DNA from: Sporocytophaga sp.
GTDB taxonomy: Bacteria > Bacteroidota > Bacteroidia > Cytophagales > Cytophagaceae
NCBI RefSeq assembly: GCF_017745095.1
Contig: NZ_JAGHZZ010000001.1
Location: 186,001-250,000 of the forward strand
Direction of reading: 5' to 3'
DNA: 64,000 nucleotides
Each line of letters opens with the position of its first letter. The stretch's first letter is position 1. The translations under genes were made by a program, and so were the position numbers. The notes below the pieces were generated by a model, which saw only the letters and a list, made by a program, of their open reading frames with translations, ran no database searches and was not told the origin of the DNA. This document shows, in pieces, positions 29,077-37,009 of this stretch.

Positions 29077-30663
29077 ATGGACTCTATCCTTCATTTCTTC
29101 ATGAATCATTTCTGGTGGATCGTTCCGCTGGTTGTGATAGTTTCGATAGCCATTAAAGACATCTTCTTCAACCGTGCACATACGATCAAGCACAATTTTC
29201 CTGTTGTTGGTCACTTGCGCTACTTGCTTGAGAAGATCGGACCTGAAATGAGACAGTATATCGTTGCAAACAACAGAGAGGAGCTTCCTTTCAACCGTAG
29301 CCAGCGGTCGTGGATTTATGCAAGTTCAAAGAGGGAAAATAATTATCAAGGTTTTGGTACTGACCAGGATCAGAATGCTGCAGGTCATATTTTCATTAAT
29401 CCTGCTATGTTTCCTTTCAGGCTGAGGCCAGGGCATCCGAATATCGAAGATCCCGCTTTTGTTCCATGCGCAAAGGTTATTGGGCTTGCTAATAAAAGAA
29501 GAAAACCGTTCAGACCTTATTCTATTGTAAATATTTCTGCAATGAGTTATGGATCGCTTTCTTCAAAAGCTGTTGAATCTATGAACAAGGGAGCTTTGAA
29601 AGCTGGTTGTTATCATAATACAGGTGAAGGAGGTTTAGCTCCTTATCATTCTTTTGGTGCAGATGTCGTCTTTCAGGTAGGTACCGGATATTTTGGAGTG
29701 AGAGATGAGTTAGGAAATTTCTCAATGGAGAAAATGGAGGCCTTGGTTAAAAAGAACACGTTTGTAAAAGCAATAGAATTTAAACTTTCACAAGGTGCTA
29801 AACCAGGTAAAGGTGGAGTGCTCCCTGCTGCTAAGATTACTCCTGAAGTAGCTGAAATTCGTCAGGTTGCAATGGGTAAAGATGTTATTTCTCCAGCTTG
29901 TCACTCAGCATTCGGAAATGTGGCTGAGATGATGGATTTTATAGAAAAGGTAGCAGATAGAACTGGTTTACCTGTTGGAATAAAATCAGCAGTTGGGAAA
30001 CTTGAGATGTGGGAAGAACTTGCTGACTTGATGGCAGAAAGAGGTACTGGTCCGGATTTTATTACAATAGATGGAGGAGAAGGTGGAACAGGAGCGGCGC
30101 CTCCGGCATTTGCTGACCACGTTTCATTGCCATTTGCTTATGCCTTCAGTAAAATCTATAAAGTATTTGCAGAAAGAGGTTTATCAGACAGAATCGTATT
30201 TATAGCTTCAGGTAAACTAGGATTTCCTGCCAAGGCACTTACTGCATTTGCAATGGGCGCGGATATCATAAATGTTGCAAGAGAAGCGATGATGTCTATT
30301 GGTTGCATTCAGGCTCAGGTTTGTCATACAAACAGATGCCCTGCAGGTGTTGCTACTCAGAATAAATGGCTTGCAGCGGGGGTAGACGTGACTTTGAAGT
30401 CTGAAAGATGTTATAATTATATTAAAACACTAAGAAAAGAGTTGCTTGAAATCACGCATGCGTGTGGTTATGAGCATCCTTGCCAGATGACTATGAGAGA
30501 TGTGGATCTTAGCATGGGAGATAACAACATGACTATAAAGTTGAGAGACTCTTACAAATACGATAAGGTTAAGGTGAACTTTACTAGTATGCAGGATATT
30601 AAGGATTGCCGTTATCTTGGAGGGCCGGCAATTGCGAAGAAGAAAGAAGGGCAACTGGTATAG
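29077..30663 (+). CDS. FMN-binding glutamate synthase family protein
   Basis: A 528-residue protein consisting of one transmembrane anchor (about 10-27) and the FMN/Fe-S TIM-barrel domain homologous to the synthase domain of GltB. Motifs are NISAMSYGSLSSKAVESMNKGA, NTGEGGLAPYH, GAKPGKGGVLP, DGGEGGTGAAP and the cysteine cluster CIQAQVCHTNRCPAGVATQ, which in GltB helps bind a [3Fe-4S] cluster. The glutaminase and GXGXG structural domains of true glutamate synthase are absent, so it is not a complete GOGAT. Its reaction is unknown. Single gene with a strong terminator. Confidence 0.88.
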   Translation: MDSILHFFMNHFWWIVPLVVIVSIAIKDIFFNRAHTIKHNFPVVGHLRYLLEKIGPEMRQYIVANNREELPFNRSQRSWIYASSKRENNYQGFGTDQDQNAAGHIFINPAMFPFRLRPGHPNIEDPAFVPCAKVIGLANKRRKPFRPYSIVNISAMSYGSLSSKAVESMNKGALKAGCYHNTGEGGLAPYHSFGADVVFQVGTGYFGVRDELGNFSMEKMEALVKKNTFVKAIEFKLSQGAKPGKGGVLPAAKITPEVAEIRQVAMGKDVISPACHSAFGNVAEMMDFIEKVADRTGLPVGIKSAVGKLEMWEELADLMAERGTGPDFITIDGGEGGTGAAPPAFADHVSLPFAYAFSKIYKVFAERGLSDRIVFIASGKLGFPAKALTAFAMGADIINVAREAMMSIGCIQAQVCHTNRCPAGVATQNKWLAAGVDVTLKSERCYNYIKTLRKELLEITHACGYEHPCQMTMRDVDLSMGDNNMTIKLRDSYKYDKVKVNFTSMQDIKDCRYLGGPAIAKKKEGQLV

Positions 30664-30697
30664 ACGTTTGTTGTTATATATTTAGGATTTTATCATA

Positions 30698-30722
30698 AAG
30701 AAGGGCCTTTAAGGCCCTTCTT
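30698..30722 (+). terminator. Terminator of the GltB-like gene
   Basis: AAGAAGGGCC and GGCCCTTCTT form a 10-bp or longer stem around a short loop, 35 bases past the stop codon. The T tract is weak. Confidence 0.6.
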
Positions 30723-30783
30723 AGTTATGCTTTAGAAGTAATGTTTGTCTGAAACTGAGATTTTTAATCTGATTAGTCTTATG

Positions 30784-30791
30784 TATTTTTG
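30784..30791 (+). promoter_or_regulatory. Possible -7 element of the 30815 gene
   Basis: TATTTTTG, a perfect TAnnTTTG match, 24 bases before the ATG. No TTG at the expected -33 position. Confidence 0.3.
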
Positions 30792-30814
30792 TCGTAAGAT
30801 TAAATTTTACAAAA

Positions 30815-31657
30815 ATGAATAGAATTAAAATTAGCAGTCTTTTTTTCTTGTTTTTTATCCTGTTTTCAAGTGCTGTTTTGGGACAGTATTTAGGATTAAA
30901 CCCTCTAAGCAAGCCTATTTCTTATAAAGATAAAACGCTTGTTGTAATTCTTGACGAGTCAGAGGAATATACAAATGATATAAAAGAACCATTGAATGAA
31001 GTATTAAAGACGGATTGGACATTAACCCCTTATAAAGTAATCTCTTCTCATGAGCTTGAAACGAAAATTGGGGACTATCAGAAAAATGATAAGTATATTT
31101 TTCTAAGTTTTGAATATGTAAAGGTAGGAACTACTGTTGGAGGAGGATTGGCTTTTGGTAAAACGGTTAAAAGGAATGCTTATCTTGGGCCAGAGGTGAA
31201 TGCTAAAGGAAAAGTAAAAAAATCAAATTTCATTTTCGTTCCAACCAGCATGCAAGAGTTTTCTTTAAAAGGAGGAATAATTAAAGATATCTATAATTTA
31301 CAAGGCTACCTATTGAATGGGATGGATGATCTGATTGCTCCGAAACAGAGTATCAGAGAAAAGACTATCTATGTAAATAAATTACATATAGGCTCAAGAG
31401 ATGAGGAAGATATAAAAGCAAAATATCCATATCCGGTAAAAGTCTTAAGCGGAGAGGAATTTTCAAAAGCCCTAGAGGAGAAAAAGTCAGACGTTCTTTA
31501 CTTTGATTACGTTGATAATGCTAAGGTAGGGTACATCATGATTTATTCTTTAGATAAGAACGGAACTATACTTTGGAGGCAAGGAGCAAAAGGAGTAAAT
31601 AATTTTGTTCACGCGAATTTTGATGTTCTGAGAAAGAAGTTGGATAAGGGGAAATAA
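30815..31657 (+). CDS. Exported protein of unknown function
   Basis: A 280-residue protein with a clear signal peptide (MNRIKISSLFFLFFILFSSAVLGQ). No domain is recognised. The mature part is mixed alpha/beta with a Gly-rich stretch near 105-118 (VKVGTTVGGGLAFGKTVKR) and a second half (about 185-275) that seems to repeat the fold of the first half. It has no cysteines beyond the signal region, no transmembrane helix and no type IX sorting domain, so it is probably periplasmic. Flanked by terminators on both sides, so transcribed alone. Confidence 0.75.
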   Translation: MNRIKISSLFFLFFILFSSAVLGQYLGLNPLSKPISYKDKTLVVILDESEEYTNDIKEPLNEVLKTDWTLTPYKVISSHELETKIGDYQKNDKYIFLSFEYVKVGTTVGGGLAFGKTVKRNAYLGPEVNAKGKVKKSNFIFVPTSMQEFSLKGGIIKDIYNLQGYLLNGMDDLIAPKQSIREKTIYVNKLHIGSRDEEDIKAKYPYPVKVLSGEEFSKALEEKKSDVLYFDYVDNAKVGYIMIYSLDKNGTILWRQGAKGVNNFVHANFDVLRKKLDKGK

Positions 31658-31768
31658 TGATACAATGACCTCTTAAAAATTTAGACCTAAAGGTTGCAAT
31701 TGTCATGGAGTATCAGAAAGAAGTAAAAATAGTAAGTTAAAATAACTGTAAGTAAAGCATAGGAAAAT

Positions 31769-31797
31769 GGCTGTCTCACTAAGAGATGGCCTTTTTT
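31769..31797 (+). terminator. Intrinsic terminator
   Basis: GGCTGTCTC / GAGATGGCC (9 bp with two G-U pairs, 5-base loop) followed by TTTTTTG. It lies 112 bases past the stop of the exported protein gene. Confidence 0.65.
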
Positions 31798-31830
31798 GTT
31801 TTTCAGCTATAGTTACACTGGGTTTAATCA

Positions 31831-31855
31831 TGTAGAGACGCCATGCTGGCGTCTC
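31831..31855 (+). repeat. REP-like palindrome, copy 1
   Basis: TGTA followed by a hairpin GAGACGCCA-TGC-TGGCGTCTC (9-bp perfect stem). All 25 bases are the exact reverse complement of copy 2 at 31949-31973. Confidence 0.8.
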
Positions 31856-31948
31856 CCTTTCCATAAGGGGTGAAATTGGACATACAACATTCAATGATAT
31901 AATAAAGGTGGTATTAAAATTTAATTTTGGTTCTTTAACAGAGTTTCT

Positions 31949-31973
31949 GAGACGCCAGCATGGCGTCTCTACA
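31949..31973 (-). repeat. REP-like palindrome, copy 2 (inverted)
   Basis: GAGACGCCA-GCA-TGGCGTCTC followed by TACA; exact reverse complement of copy 1, 93 bases away. The two copies face each other as in a REPIN. Confidence 0.8.
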
Positions 31974-32039
31974 GGTACACAATAAATAATACAAGGAAAA
32001 AAATTGGATCAGACAGATCTTGTACTTAACTGTTCCCAC

Positions 32040-32243
32040 CTACTCTTCATTCTCTAATTCCTTCAGAATTTTACTCACATCCTCTTCTGTTGTACTTAGT
32101 TTAGTCTTGCAGATTTTTATAAGCTGTGCGGCTCTTTTTACTTTATCTGAAAGGTCATCTACAGAAATTTCCCCCTGTTCTATTTCTGAAACAATTAGTT
32201 GAAGTTCTTCAAAGGCTTCTGTATAGCTTATTTTTTCACGCAT
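32040..32243 (-). CDS. xseB: Exodeoxyribonuclease VII small subunit
   Basis: A 67-residue protein matching XseB: SYTEAFEELQLIVSEIEQGEISVDDLSDKVKRAAQLIKICKTKL is the typical two-helix pattern. It assembles with XseA into exonuclease VII, which degrades single-stranded DNA from both ends into oligonucleotides during repair. The start overlaps the 3' end of xseA by 8 bases, so the two are co-transcribed and probably translationally coupled. Confidence 0.9.
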   Translation of the reverse strand: MREKISYTEAFEELQLIVSEIEQGEISVDDLSDKVKRAAQLIKICKTKLSTTEEDVSKILKELENEE

Positions 32244-33642
32244 CTTTGTCTGATTGATCTATTGATTTAACATTACTGTCAATAACACCGTCTATAACTC
32301 TTGTCTGAATTAAATCTCCCTTCTTCAGTTTGTCAACGCTTTTTAAAGCCTTACCATTATACAAGGTAATGCTATAGCCTCTTTTCAGCACGCTTTCAGG
32401 GCTCATGTTTTTGATGTTTTTTTCTAAGTTTTTTAATTCTTGTGATTTTGATTCTATAAATCCCGGCAAGCGTTTGACAATCTCTTTTTTATTCTGAGCC
32501 AAAAGTAGAAGAGATTGACGAAGGTGGACTTTTGTATCTTTTCTTATATCTGCTGTGACTGTTTTCAGGCAAAGGTTTTCTTTTTTCAGTATGTAAAATG
32601 AATGATGTGATAATGATTTGCTTTCATTAACAATATCATTTTTGAATTTATTTATACTGTTAGTTGAAACAGACCTGAATAACCTGGAAGTGCTATGAAA
32701 TCTCGCCTTTTCATCCATGATCATTCGAAGGCTTTTGTCTTTGATTTTATCCTCGGCCTTTTGAACGGGAATGGAAAAGTTGTGAAATTTCTGTAAGAGA
32801 AATTCAGCAAGCTTCGTTGGGGTTATCTGATTTGAAAAGGAAATCATTTCTGCTACCGTTTCATTGGTTGCGTGGCCAATTCCAGTCAAAACAGGAATCG
32901 GGAATAAGGCAATTTCTTTTGACAGTAAATAATTATTATAACATGACAATCCCACATCACCTCCGCCGCCTCGAATGATTGCAACAGCATCGAAATGTTC
33001 TATTACCTTTTTGATATTCCTCAGTTGTCTGATGATGTCTTCTACAGCTTTCTCGCCTTGCAGTAATGAGGGAAAGAGAAAGGTAAAGAATTTATAATTC
33101 CATGAGTTTTCCTCAATTACTTTCATGAAATCTGCATAACCCTTGCTTGTTTCTACAGATATGATAGCAAGCCTTTGTGGTAACAGAGGAAGCTTTAATG
33201 TTTTGTTTTGATTGTATATACCTTCGTTATGAAGCTTTTGTATAGTTTCTTTCTTTTCTCTTTCAAGATCTCCAAGAGTATAGTTTGGGTCAATCTCAAG
33301 TATGTTAAGCGCTAAACCATAACCCGGATCAAAACATATTTTTGCAAGGAATAAAATCTTGATGCCATCTTTTAACGGCTCTTTAAGAATCTTAAGAAAC
33401 TTGTCGTTTGCGTTTAAGTAATCCGTTTTCCAAAGAATGGATTTTAACTGAGCAATAACTTTTCCATCCTGCTTTTCAACGAGCTCCGGATAACAATGAC
33501 CTGAGTGTTTGTAATGATTCAGCTTGTTCATTTCTGCCATTACCCAGAAAGCATTTTTATATCGTTCAGAAAGCGTCTTTTGTATGCTTTTGGTTACTTC
33601 AAGCAATGAAAATACACTCTTGTCATTGATCTGGTTAGGCAT
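32236..33642 (-). CDS. xseA: Exodeoxyribonuclease VII large subunit
   Basis: Catalytic subunit of exonuclease VII, 468 residues. An N-terminal OB-fold region (about 15-115) precedes the catalytic domain with the conserved block AIIRGGGGDVGLSCYNN and the segment PVLTGIGHATNETVAEMISF, then a long helical region (about 290-420) that binds the small subunits, and the C-terminal ESVLKRGYSITLYNGK. Length is typical for the family. It forms an operon with xseB and has a good upstream promoter. Confidence 0.95.
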   Translation of the reverse strand: MPNQINDKSVFSLLEVTKSIQKTLSERYKNAFWVMAEMNKLNHYKHSGHCYPELVEKQDGKVIAQLKSILWKTDYLNANDKFLKILKEPLKDGIKILFLAKICFDPGYGLALNILEIDPNYTLGDLEREKKETIQKLHNEGIYNQNKTLKLPLLPQRLAIISVETSKGYADFMKVIEENSWNYKFFTFLFPSLLQGEKAVEDIIRQLRNIKKVIEHFDAVAIIRGGGGDVGLSCYNNYLLSKEIALFPIPVLTGIGHATNETVAEMISFSNQITPTKLAEFLLQKFHNFSIPVQKAEDKIKDKSLRMIMDEKARFHSTSRLFRSVSTNSINKFKNDIVNESKSLSHHSFYILKKENLCLKTVTADIRKDTKVHLRQSLLLLAQNKKEIVKRLPGFIESKSQELKNLEKNIKNMSPESVLKRGYSITLYNGKALKSVDKLKKGDLIQTRVIDGVIDSNVKSIDQSDKDA

Positions 33643-33684
33643 TTGTCGGTGAAGATTTGAATGCGAAAGTTTGACTGCTTAAGG

Positions 33685-33713
33685 CAAATTATTGAATTAA
33701 TTTTAAGATTCAA
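33685..33713 (-). promoter_or_regulatory. Probable xseAB promoter
   Basis: Minus-strand TTG (33713-33711), 19 bases, then TAATTTG (33691-33685), a one-base-shorter variant of TAnnTTTG also seen at other starts in this window. It lies 43 bases upstream of the xseA start. Confidence 0.45.
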
Positions 33714-33859
33714 ATGGCGTGTAAAAAATAAGTTGCGGGTTAAGTGGTGCAAGTATTATTGACTAATATTTTTAACAAAATTAGGAATTCGTTAAATTAG
33801 TGGTAAAAGAAAAATGTATGCCATGTGGGGTATATTCAAATGTTTTGGGCCATTTTAAA

Positions 33860-34597
33860 ATGACGAAAGAGTTAAAGGATATAGTTTCAAATTCTTACCG
33901 AATATTCAAGAGGTACAAGGCGACAATACCACTTGACGCTTGCACAGCATGTTGTTTGACAAAGAACCAAGAAAGTGAACTCGTGACCTTATCTGTACAT
34001 GACATCCCATTTAAACTACTTTATGACTATAATACAGCTGCAAAGACAGAGAAGCCAAGTATAGAAGAATTCAAGCACTTTCTTCCGAGATTGCTTGAAC
34101 TTACATCCGAACTGAAATTTTTACACCATTCTGCTGAACTTGTCTTATCACAATTTCAGTATTATGACAAAAGCGAATGGACTTACGAAGAGAATGAATT
34201 AATAAAGAACTTTGGGCAAGTATTTTTCTCTAAATGTTTGACAATATATCCAATACCAGAACTTGAAAGTATTGACTCAATATTAATAATGCTTTGGGAG
34301 ACCCAAATAGATATTAAATCACTTTTAACTGAATGGACAAGTATTCAAACTAAAGAGAGTGTGTTGCATTTTAATGATCTCGTAATTAGAGGTTTTAGGA
34401 GTGATAGACAGAACGAATTAGTGAGCAGTTTTGGTGATCAGAATTTAAGTAACGTATTAATTGGCTGGATAGGCAAGGAAACAACCAAACACTCTTTTGC
34501 TGAGAAGATTGAAAAAATAATTCTAGAGCCACCAGCTGACATTGAACAAATGACTTTGGATGAACTTAGTTGGACATATGAGAAAGTGAGAATATAA
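33860..34597 (+). CDS. Orphan accessory protein with a CxxCC motif
   Basis: A 245-residue soluble protein of no recognised family. From ATG 33860 it begins MTKELKDIVSNSYRIFKRYK; Cys28, Cys31 and Cys32 (CTACC) form a possible metal-binding knuckle. LPRLLELTSELKFLHHSAELVLSQFQYY and WTYEENELIKNF are helical. An in-frame GTG at 33800 would add 20 residues containing another CMPCG pair; which start is used is unclear. Its codon use is more AT-rich than the surrounding housekeeping genes. It is the first gene of an accessory island and is followed by a structured element that recurs after the next gene. Confidence 0.6.
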   Translation: MTKELKDIVSNSYRIFKRYKATIPLDACTACCLTKNQESELVTLSVHDIPFKLLYDYNTAAKTEKPSIEEFKHFLPRLLELTSELKFLHHSAELVLSQFQYYDKSEWTYEENELIKNFGQVFFSKCLTIYPIPELESIDSILIMLWETQIDIKSLLTEWTSIQTKESVLHFNDLVIRGFRSDRQNELVSSFGDQNLSNVLIGWIGKETTKHSFAEKIEKIILEPPADIEQMTLDELSWTYEKVRI

Positions 34598-34791
34598 AGG
34601 TCCCACAACATTGGGTTTTAGTCAGTGCGGGGTGATCGGTGAAAGTTGAATATATAGCTTTAAATCCCGCACTATTTTGTTTAATTTTATAAGGTGGGTT
34701 GGCTTTGAGTTTGATAGTGACGCTTTTTAAAACTTGCGCCAACTAGAACCCTAACCTTTAGTTAGGCACAATGTAATAATAACAATACAGT
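34598..34791 (+). repeat. Cassette-boundary-like intergenic element, copy 1
   Basis: Contains GTCAGTGCGGGGTG (34621), TTTAAATCC (34659) and GGCTTTGAGT (34701), the same blocks in the same order and nearly the same spacing as copy 2 at 35833-36019. It folds as nested inverted repeats: GGGTTTTAGT (34613-34622) with ACTAGAACCC (34742-34751), and AGTGCGGG (34624-34631) with CCCGCACT (34666-34673). It ends with GTTAGGC (34761-34767), which fits the integron core site GTTRRRY. Confidence 0.55.
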
Positions 34792-35832
34792 ATGCTAATT
34801 AATAATTTCATAGAAAAAATAGCGAAAGATAGCAAGACTGTAATTGCAGATAATAGTATCTATAAAATAAAGCTCATTAATAAAATTAATAAGCTTCTTC
34901 AGAATAAAGACTTACAACCAATTATAAGCAAAAAATTACTAGATTTAAGAAATTGGTCAGGAACCTATTCAGAAATCTTAATGATTTCTTTTCTTAAAGA
35001 TTTCGATTTCCCAATAAATCTCGAAAAAAATATTCCCAGAGAACAAACCCTAATGGGTATTAATAGCCATGCATTACCTGACATATACCTTGACTCTCCA
35101 TATAATTTATACTTTGAAGTAAAAAGATTTAGTGGAGTTAATAAAGAACTTACAGATAATATTATTAGGGAAGTTAAAAAATCTACTTGTGTTTGGAATA
35201 TTGTAGCCAATTATCAATATGACTCTTTCTTTAATAAGGCTTCACTTGCAAAAAAAGAAATTAAAGAGTTAGAAGATGCTATCGAGAAAGGATTAAGCCA
35301 CCACAATTCAATCAATTATCCCAATCTATCTTATACTATACACAAAGAGAAAAAGGATATGACTTACTCAGTCCATAGCCATAACCCATATAGGTTTGCT
35401 GAACAATTTAAATATTACGTTTTCAATCACGCTGACCAAATATTAAAAGAGAGATCTAATATATTATCTTTTGTATTATCTCCTAAATTTAATTATGAAT
35501 TTACAAACCTATTTGATGCACATATTGGACTTAGATCATTAGCTCGTCGAGTATTCATGGAATTAATTAATGACAACAGAAAAATATATGAATTAAATGA
35601 TAAATGGGGTAATTGTGAAATTCACTTATCGAACATAGCAAAGAGGATAACTGCTATTGTTTTTTATATAGACGGCTTAGACGAAACAGATAAGGTTTAC
35701 TTTTTCCAAAATCCAAATGTACATAAAGATAATCAGGAATTAGTAGGAATAAAACAGCTAAAAATGTCTATTGATTATAAAAAAACTGATATAGATTTTT
35801 ACTATGACAATTTTGAATTTGATAATTACTAA
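34792..35832 (+). CDS. Orphan protein with a PD-(D/E)XK nuclease-like motif
   Basis: A 346-residue soluble protein not recognised as a known family. GTYSEILMISFLKDF (about 59-73) followed by LPDIYLDSPYNLYFEVKRFSG (about 102-122) fits the PD-(D/E)XK nuclease fold: a helical Glu, then Pro-Asp, 12 residues, and Glu-x-Lys. A nuclease activity is therefore a reasonable inference, as in restriction enzymes or defence proteins, but no methylase or partner gene is adjacent. The rest is helical with no further motif. Both ends are bordered by homologous intergenic elements, so this gene looks like one unit of a cassette array. Very AT-rich, unlike the housekeeping genes. Confidence 0.6.
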   Translation: MLINNFIEKIAKDSKTVIADNSIYKIKLINKINKLLQNKDLQPIISKKLLDLRNWSGTYSEILMISFLKDFDFPINLEKNIPREQTLMGINSHALPDIYLDSPYNLYFEVKRFSGVNKELTDNIIREVKKSTCVWNIVANYQYDSFFNKASLAKKEIKELEDAIEKGLSHHNSINYPNLSYTIHKEKKDMTYSVHSHNPYRFAEQFKYYVFNHADQILKERSNILSFVLSPKFNYEFTNLFDAHIGLRSLARRVFMELINDNRKIYELNDKWGNCEIHLSNIAKRITAIVFYIDGLDETDKVYFFQNPNVHKDNQELVGIKQLKMSIDYKKTDIDFYYDNFEFDNY

Positions 35833-36019
35833 ACAATAAAACACTGGGCCTATTATTGTGTTGTGGTCATTGCAGGGTGTGAGGAATAGGCGAACACCTC
35901 GATTTAAATCCTACTCTTTTAATTATTTTTATATGGCATTTGGGCTTCAGTGGATGATGTAGTATTTTCTATAGCTACCAATGCAATAACAGACACATTA
36001 AGTTTAATTTTCAAAATCA
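35833..36019 (+). repeat. Cassette-boundary-like intergenic element, copy 2
   Basis: Shares with copy 1 (34598-34791) the blocks GTCATTGCAGGGTG (35866), TTTAAATCC (35903) and GGCTTCAGT (35943); the distances between block starts are 37 and 40 bases here, 38 and 42 in copy 1. The inverted repeats and the 3' core are eroded, so this copy looks older. Confidence 0.5.
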
Positions 36020-36535
36020 TTGACAGTAGATTTAATTCAGAGGGTAATAAGATTGCGGGAAATGGGTGAGCCATCTCCTTATCATAGGTTTATTGAATGG
36101 CTTGATAAATCAGCAATGGTTATTGAAGGGTCTTTTATTGCCAATAATGATGATTATTACTGGACGAGAGTTAACTCTATGGAATTTGAAGACATAATTT
36201 TAGAAGATAGCTATGATTGGCTATATATCTTCAATTCCAAAAAAAGTGTGAAATTGGTTGGTAAAATTGTTTTTTATAGGGACACCTATGATTATAAAAA
36301 AGATTACCCGATAATAAATACATTTTGGATTCTTGAATCAGAATTTCCAGGAATTACTTTAAATGATCGGCCTATTAATGTTAGATCTCCACATTTTATA
36401 GTAAGCCCGTTTCATCGAATTGAATTTGATTTGAAAAAGCTTATAGAGCAATTTGAAAATCCAAAAGTGGTAATTATAGAATACGTGGATTATAAGATTG
36501 ATAAAAGTGGCGAAAAATATATAAGAAAAAACTAA
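36020..36535 (+). CDS. Orphan accessory protein
   Basis: A protein of 171 residues from a TTG at 36020, or 157 from the ATG at 36062; neither start has a decisive signal. Soluble, mixed alpha/beta, rich in aromatic residues (WLYIFNS, YYWTRVNSMEFEDI) and acidic. No family, signal peptide or membrane segment is recognised. It belongs to the same AT-rich island of plus-strand orphans and directly follows the second boundary-like element. Confidence 0.5.
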   Translation: MTVDLIQRVIRLREMGEPSPYHRFIEWLDKSAMVIEGSFIANNDDYYWTRVNSMEFEDIILEDSYDWLYIFNSKKSVKLVGKIVFYRDTYDYKKDYPIINTFWILESEFPGITLNDRPINVRSPHFIVSPFHRIEFDLKKLIEQFENPKVVIIEYVDYKIDKSGEKYIRKN

Positions 36536-36608
36536 ACACAACTCGAGGTTATATCTGTGATTTAAAGTTTTAATAGAATAAGTATACATTACTGTTAAAA
36601 ACTAACTT

Positions 36609-36902
36609 ATGATGCCTCTCTCCATACTTCTGATATCACCTTTTATGCTTCCATTTATAATCTCCTTTTTATTCCGATTCTTAAAATTCCGTTGGCATTT
36701 TTTAACATACCTTTTAACAATATTCGGGATGATTGGGATAGGTTTTATATTGATGCAAGTTGCAAACCTTCAGGATGGCGCAGCGAATGGCGCATTCATA
36801 GGGATACCAGTATTCTTGATGCCTTTAACAATGTTTATTCAATATCTAAGTAACATGGCTTTGTTAGACAATAAAAGAAAGGATCATAACACTCTGCTGT
36901 AG
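36609..36902 (+). CDS. Small integral membrane protein
   Basis: A 97-residue hydrophobic protein with three predicted transmembrane helices (about 3-24, 29-50 and 60-85) and a short charged C-terminal tail (NKRKDHNTLL). No family is recognised. It begins 73 bases after the preceding orphan gene. Real, from the sustained hydrophobic pattern with positively charged loops, but function unknown. Confidence 0.5.
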   Translation: MMPLSILLISPFMLPFIISFLFRFLKFRWHFLTYLLTIFGMIGIGFILMQVANLQDGAANGAFIGIPVFLMPLTMFIQYLSNMALLDNKRKDHNTLL

Positions 36903-37009
36903 AGCTTCTCCAGATCACGCTAGATAGGAAGAGTAAAGCTTATTAAATTTATTAAAATGCTGTCTTACGAAAATTCCGTAACTTTATATTTATAATTTTT
37001 AGTGTTCTT

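Larger units (their letters stand above)
31658..32039. other. Intergenic region with terminator and inverted palindromes
   Basis: 382 bases between two convergent genes. It contains the terminator at 31769-31797 and a pair of REP-like palindromes at 31831-31855 and 31949-31973. No coding sequence is supported; the minus-strand ORF covering part of it has no family features. Confidence 0.6.

Noticed and set aside
31703..31894. Minus-strand ORF of 63 codons
   Set aside because: It covers a terminator and a REP-like palindrome; no domain, start signal or plausible composition.
33800..36902. A complete integron
   Set aside because: Boundary elements look cassette-like, but there is no integrase gene and no attI-type site in the window; only the cassette-like elements are reported.
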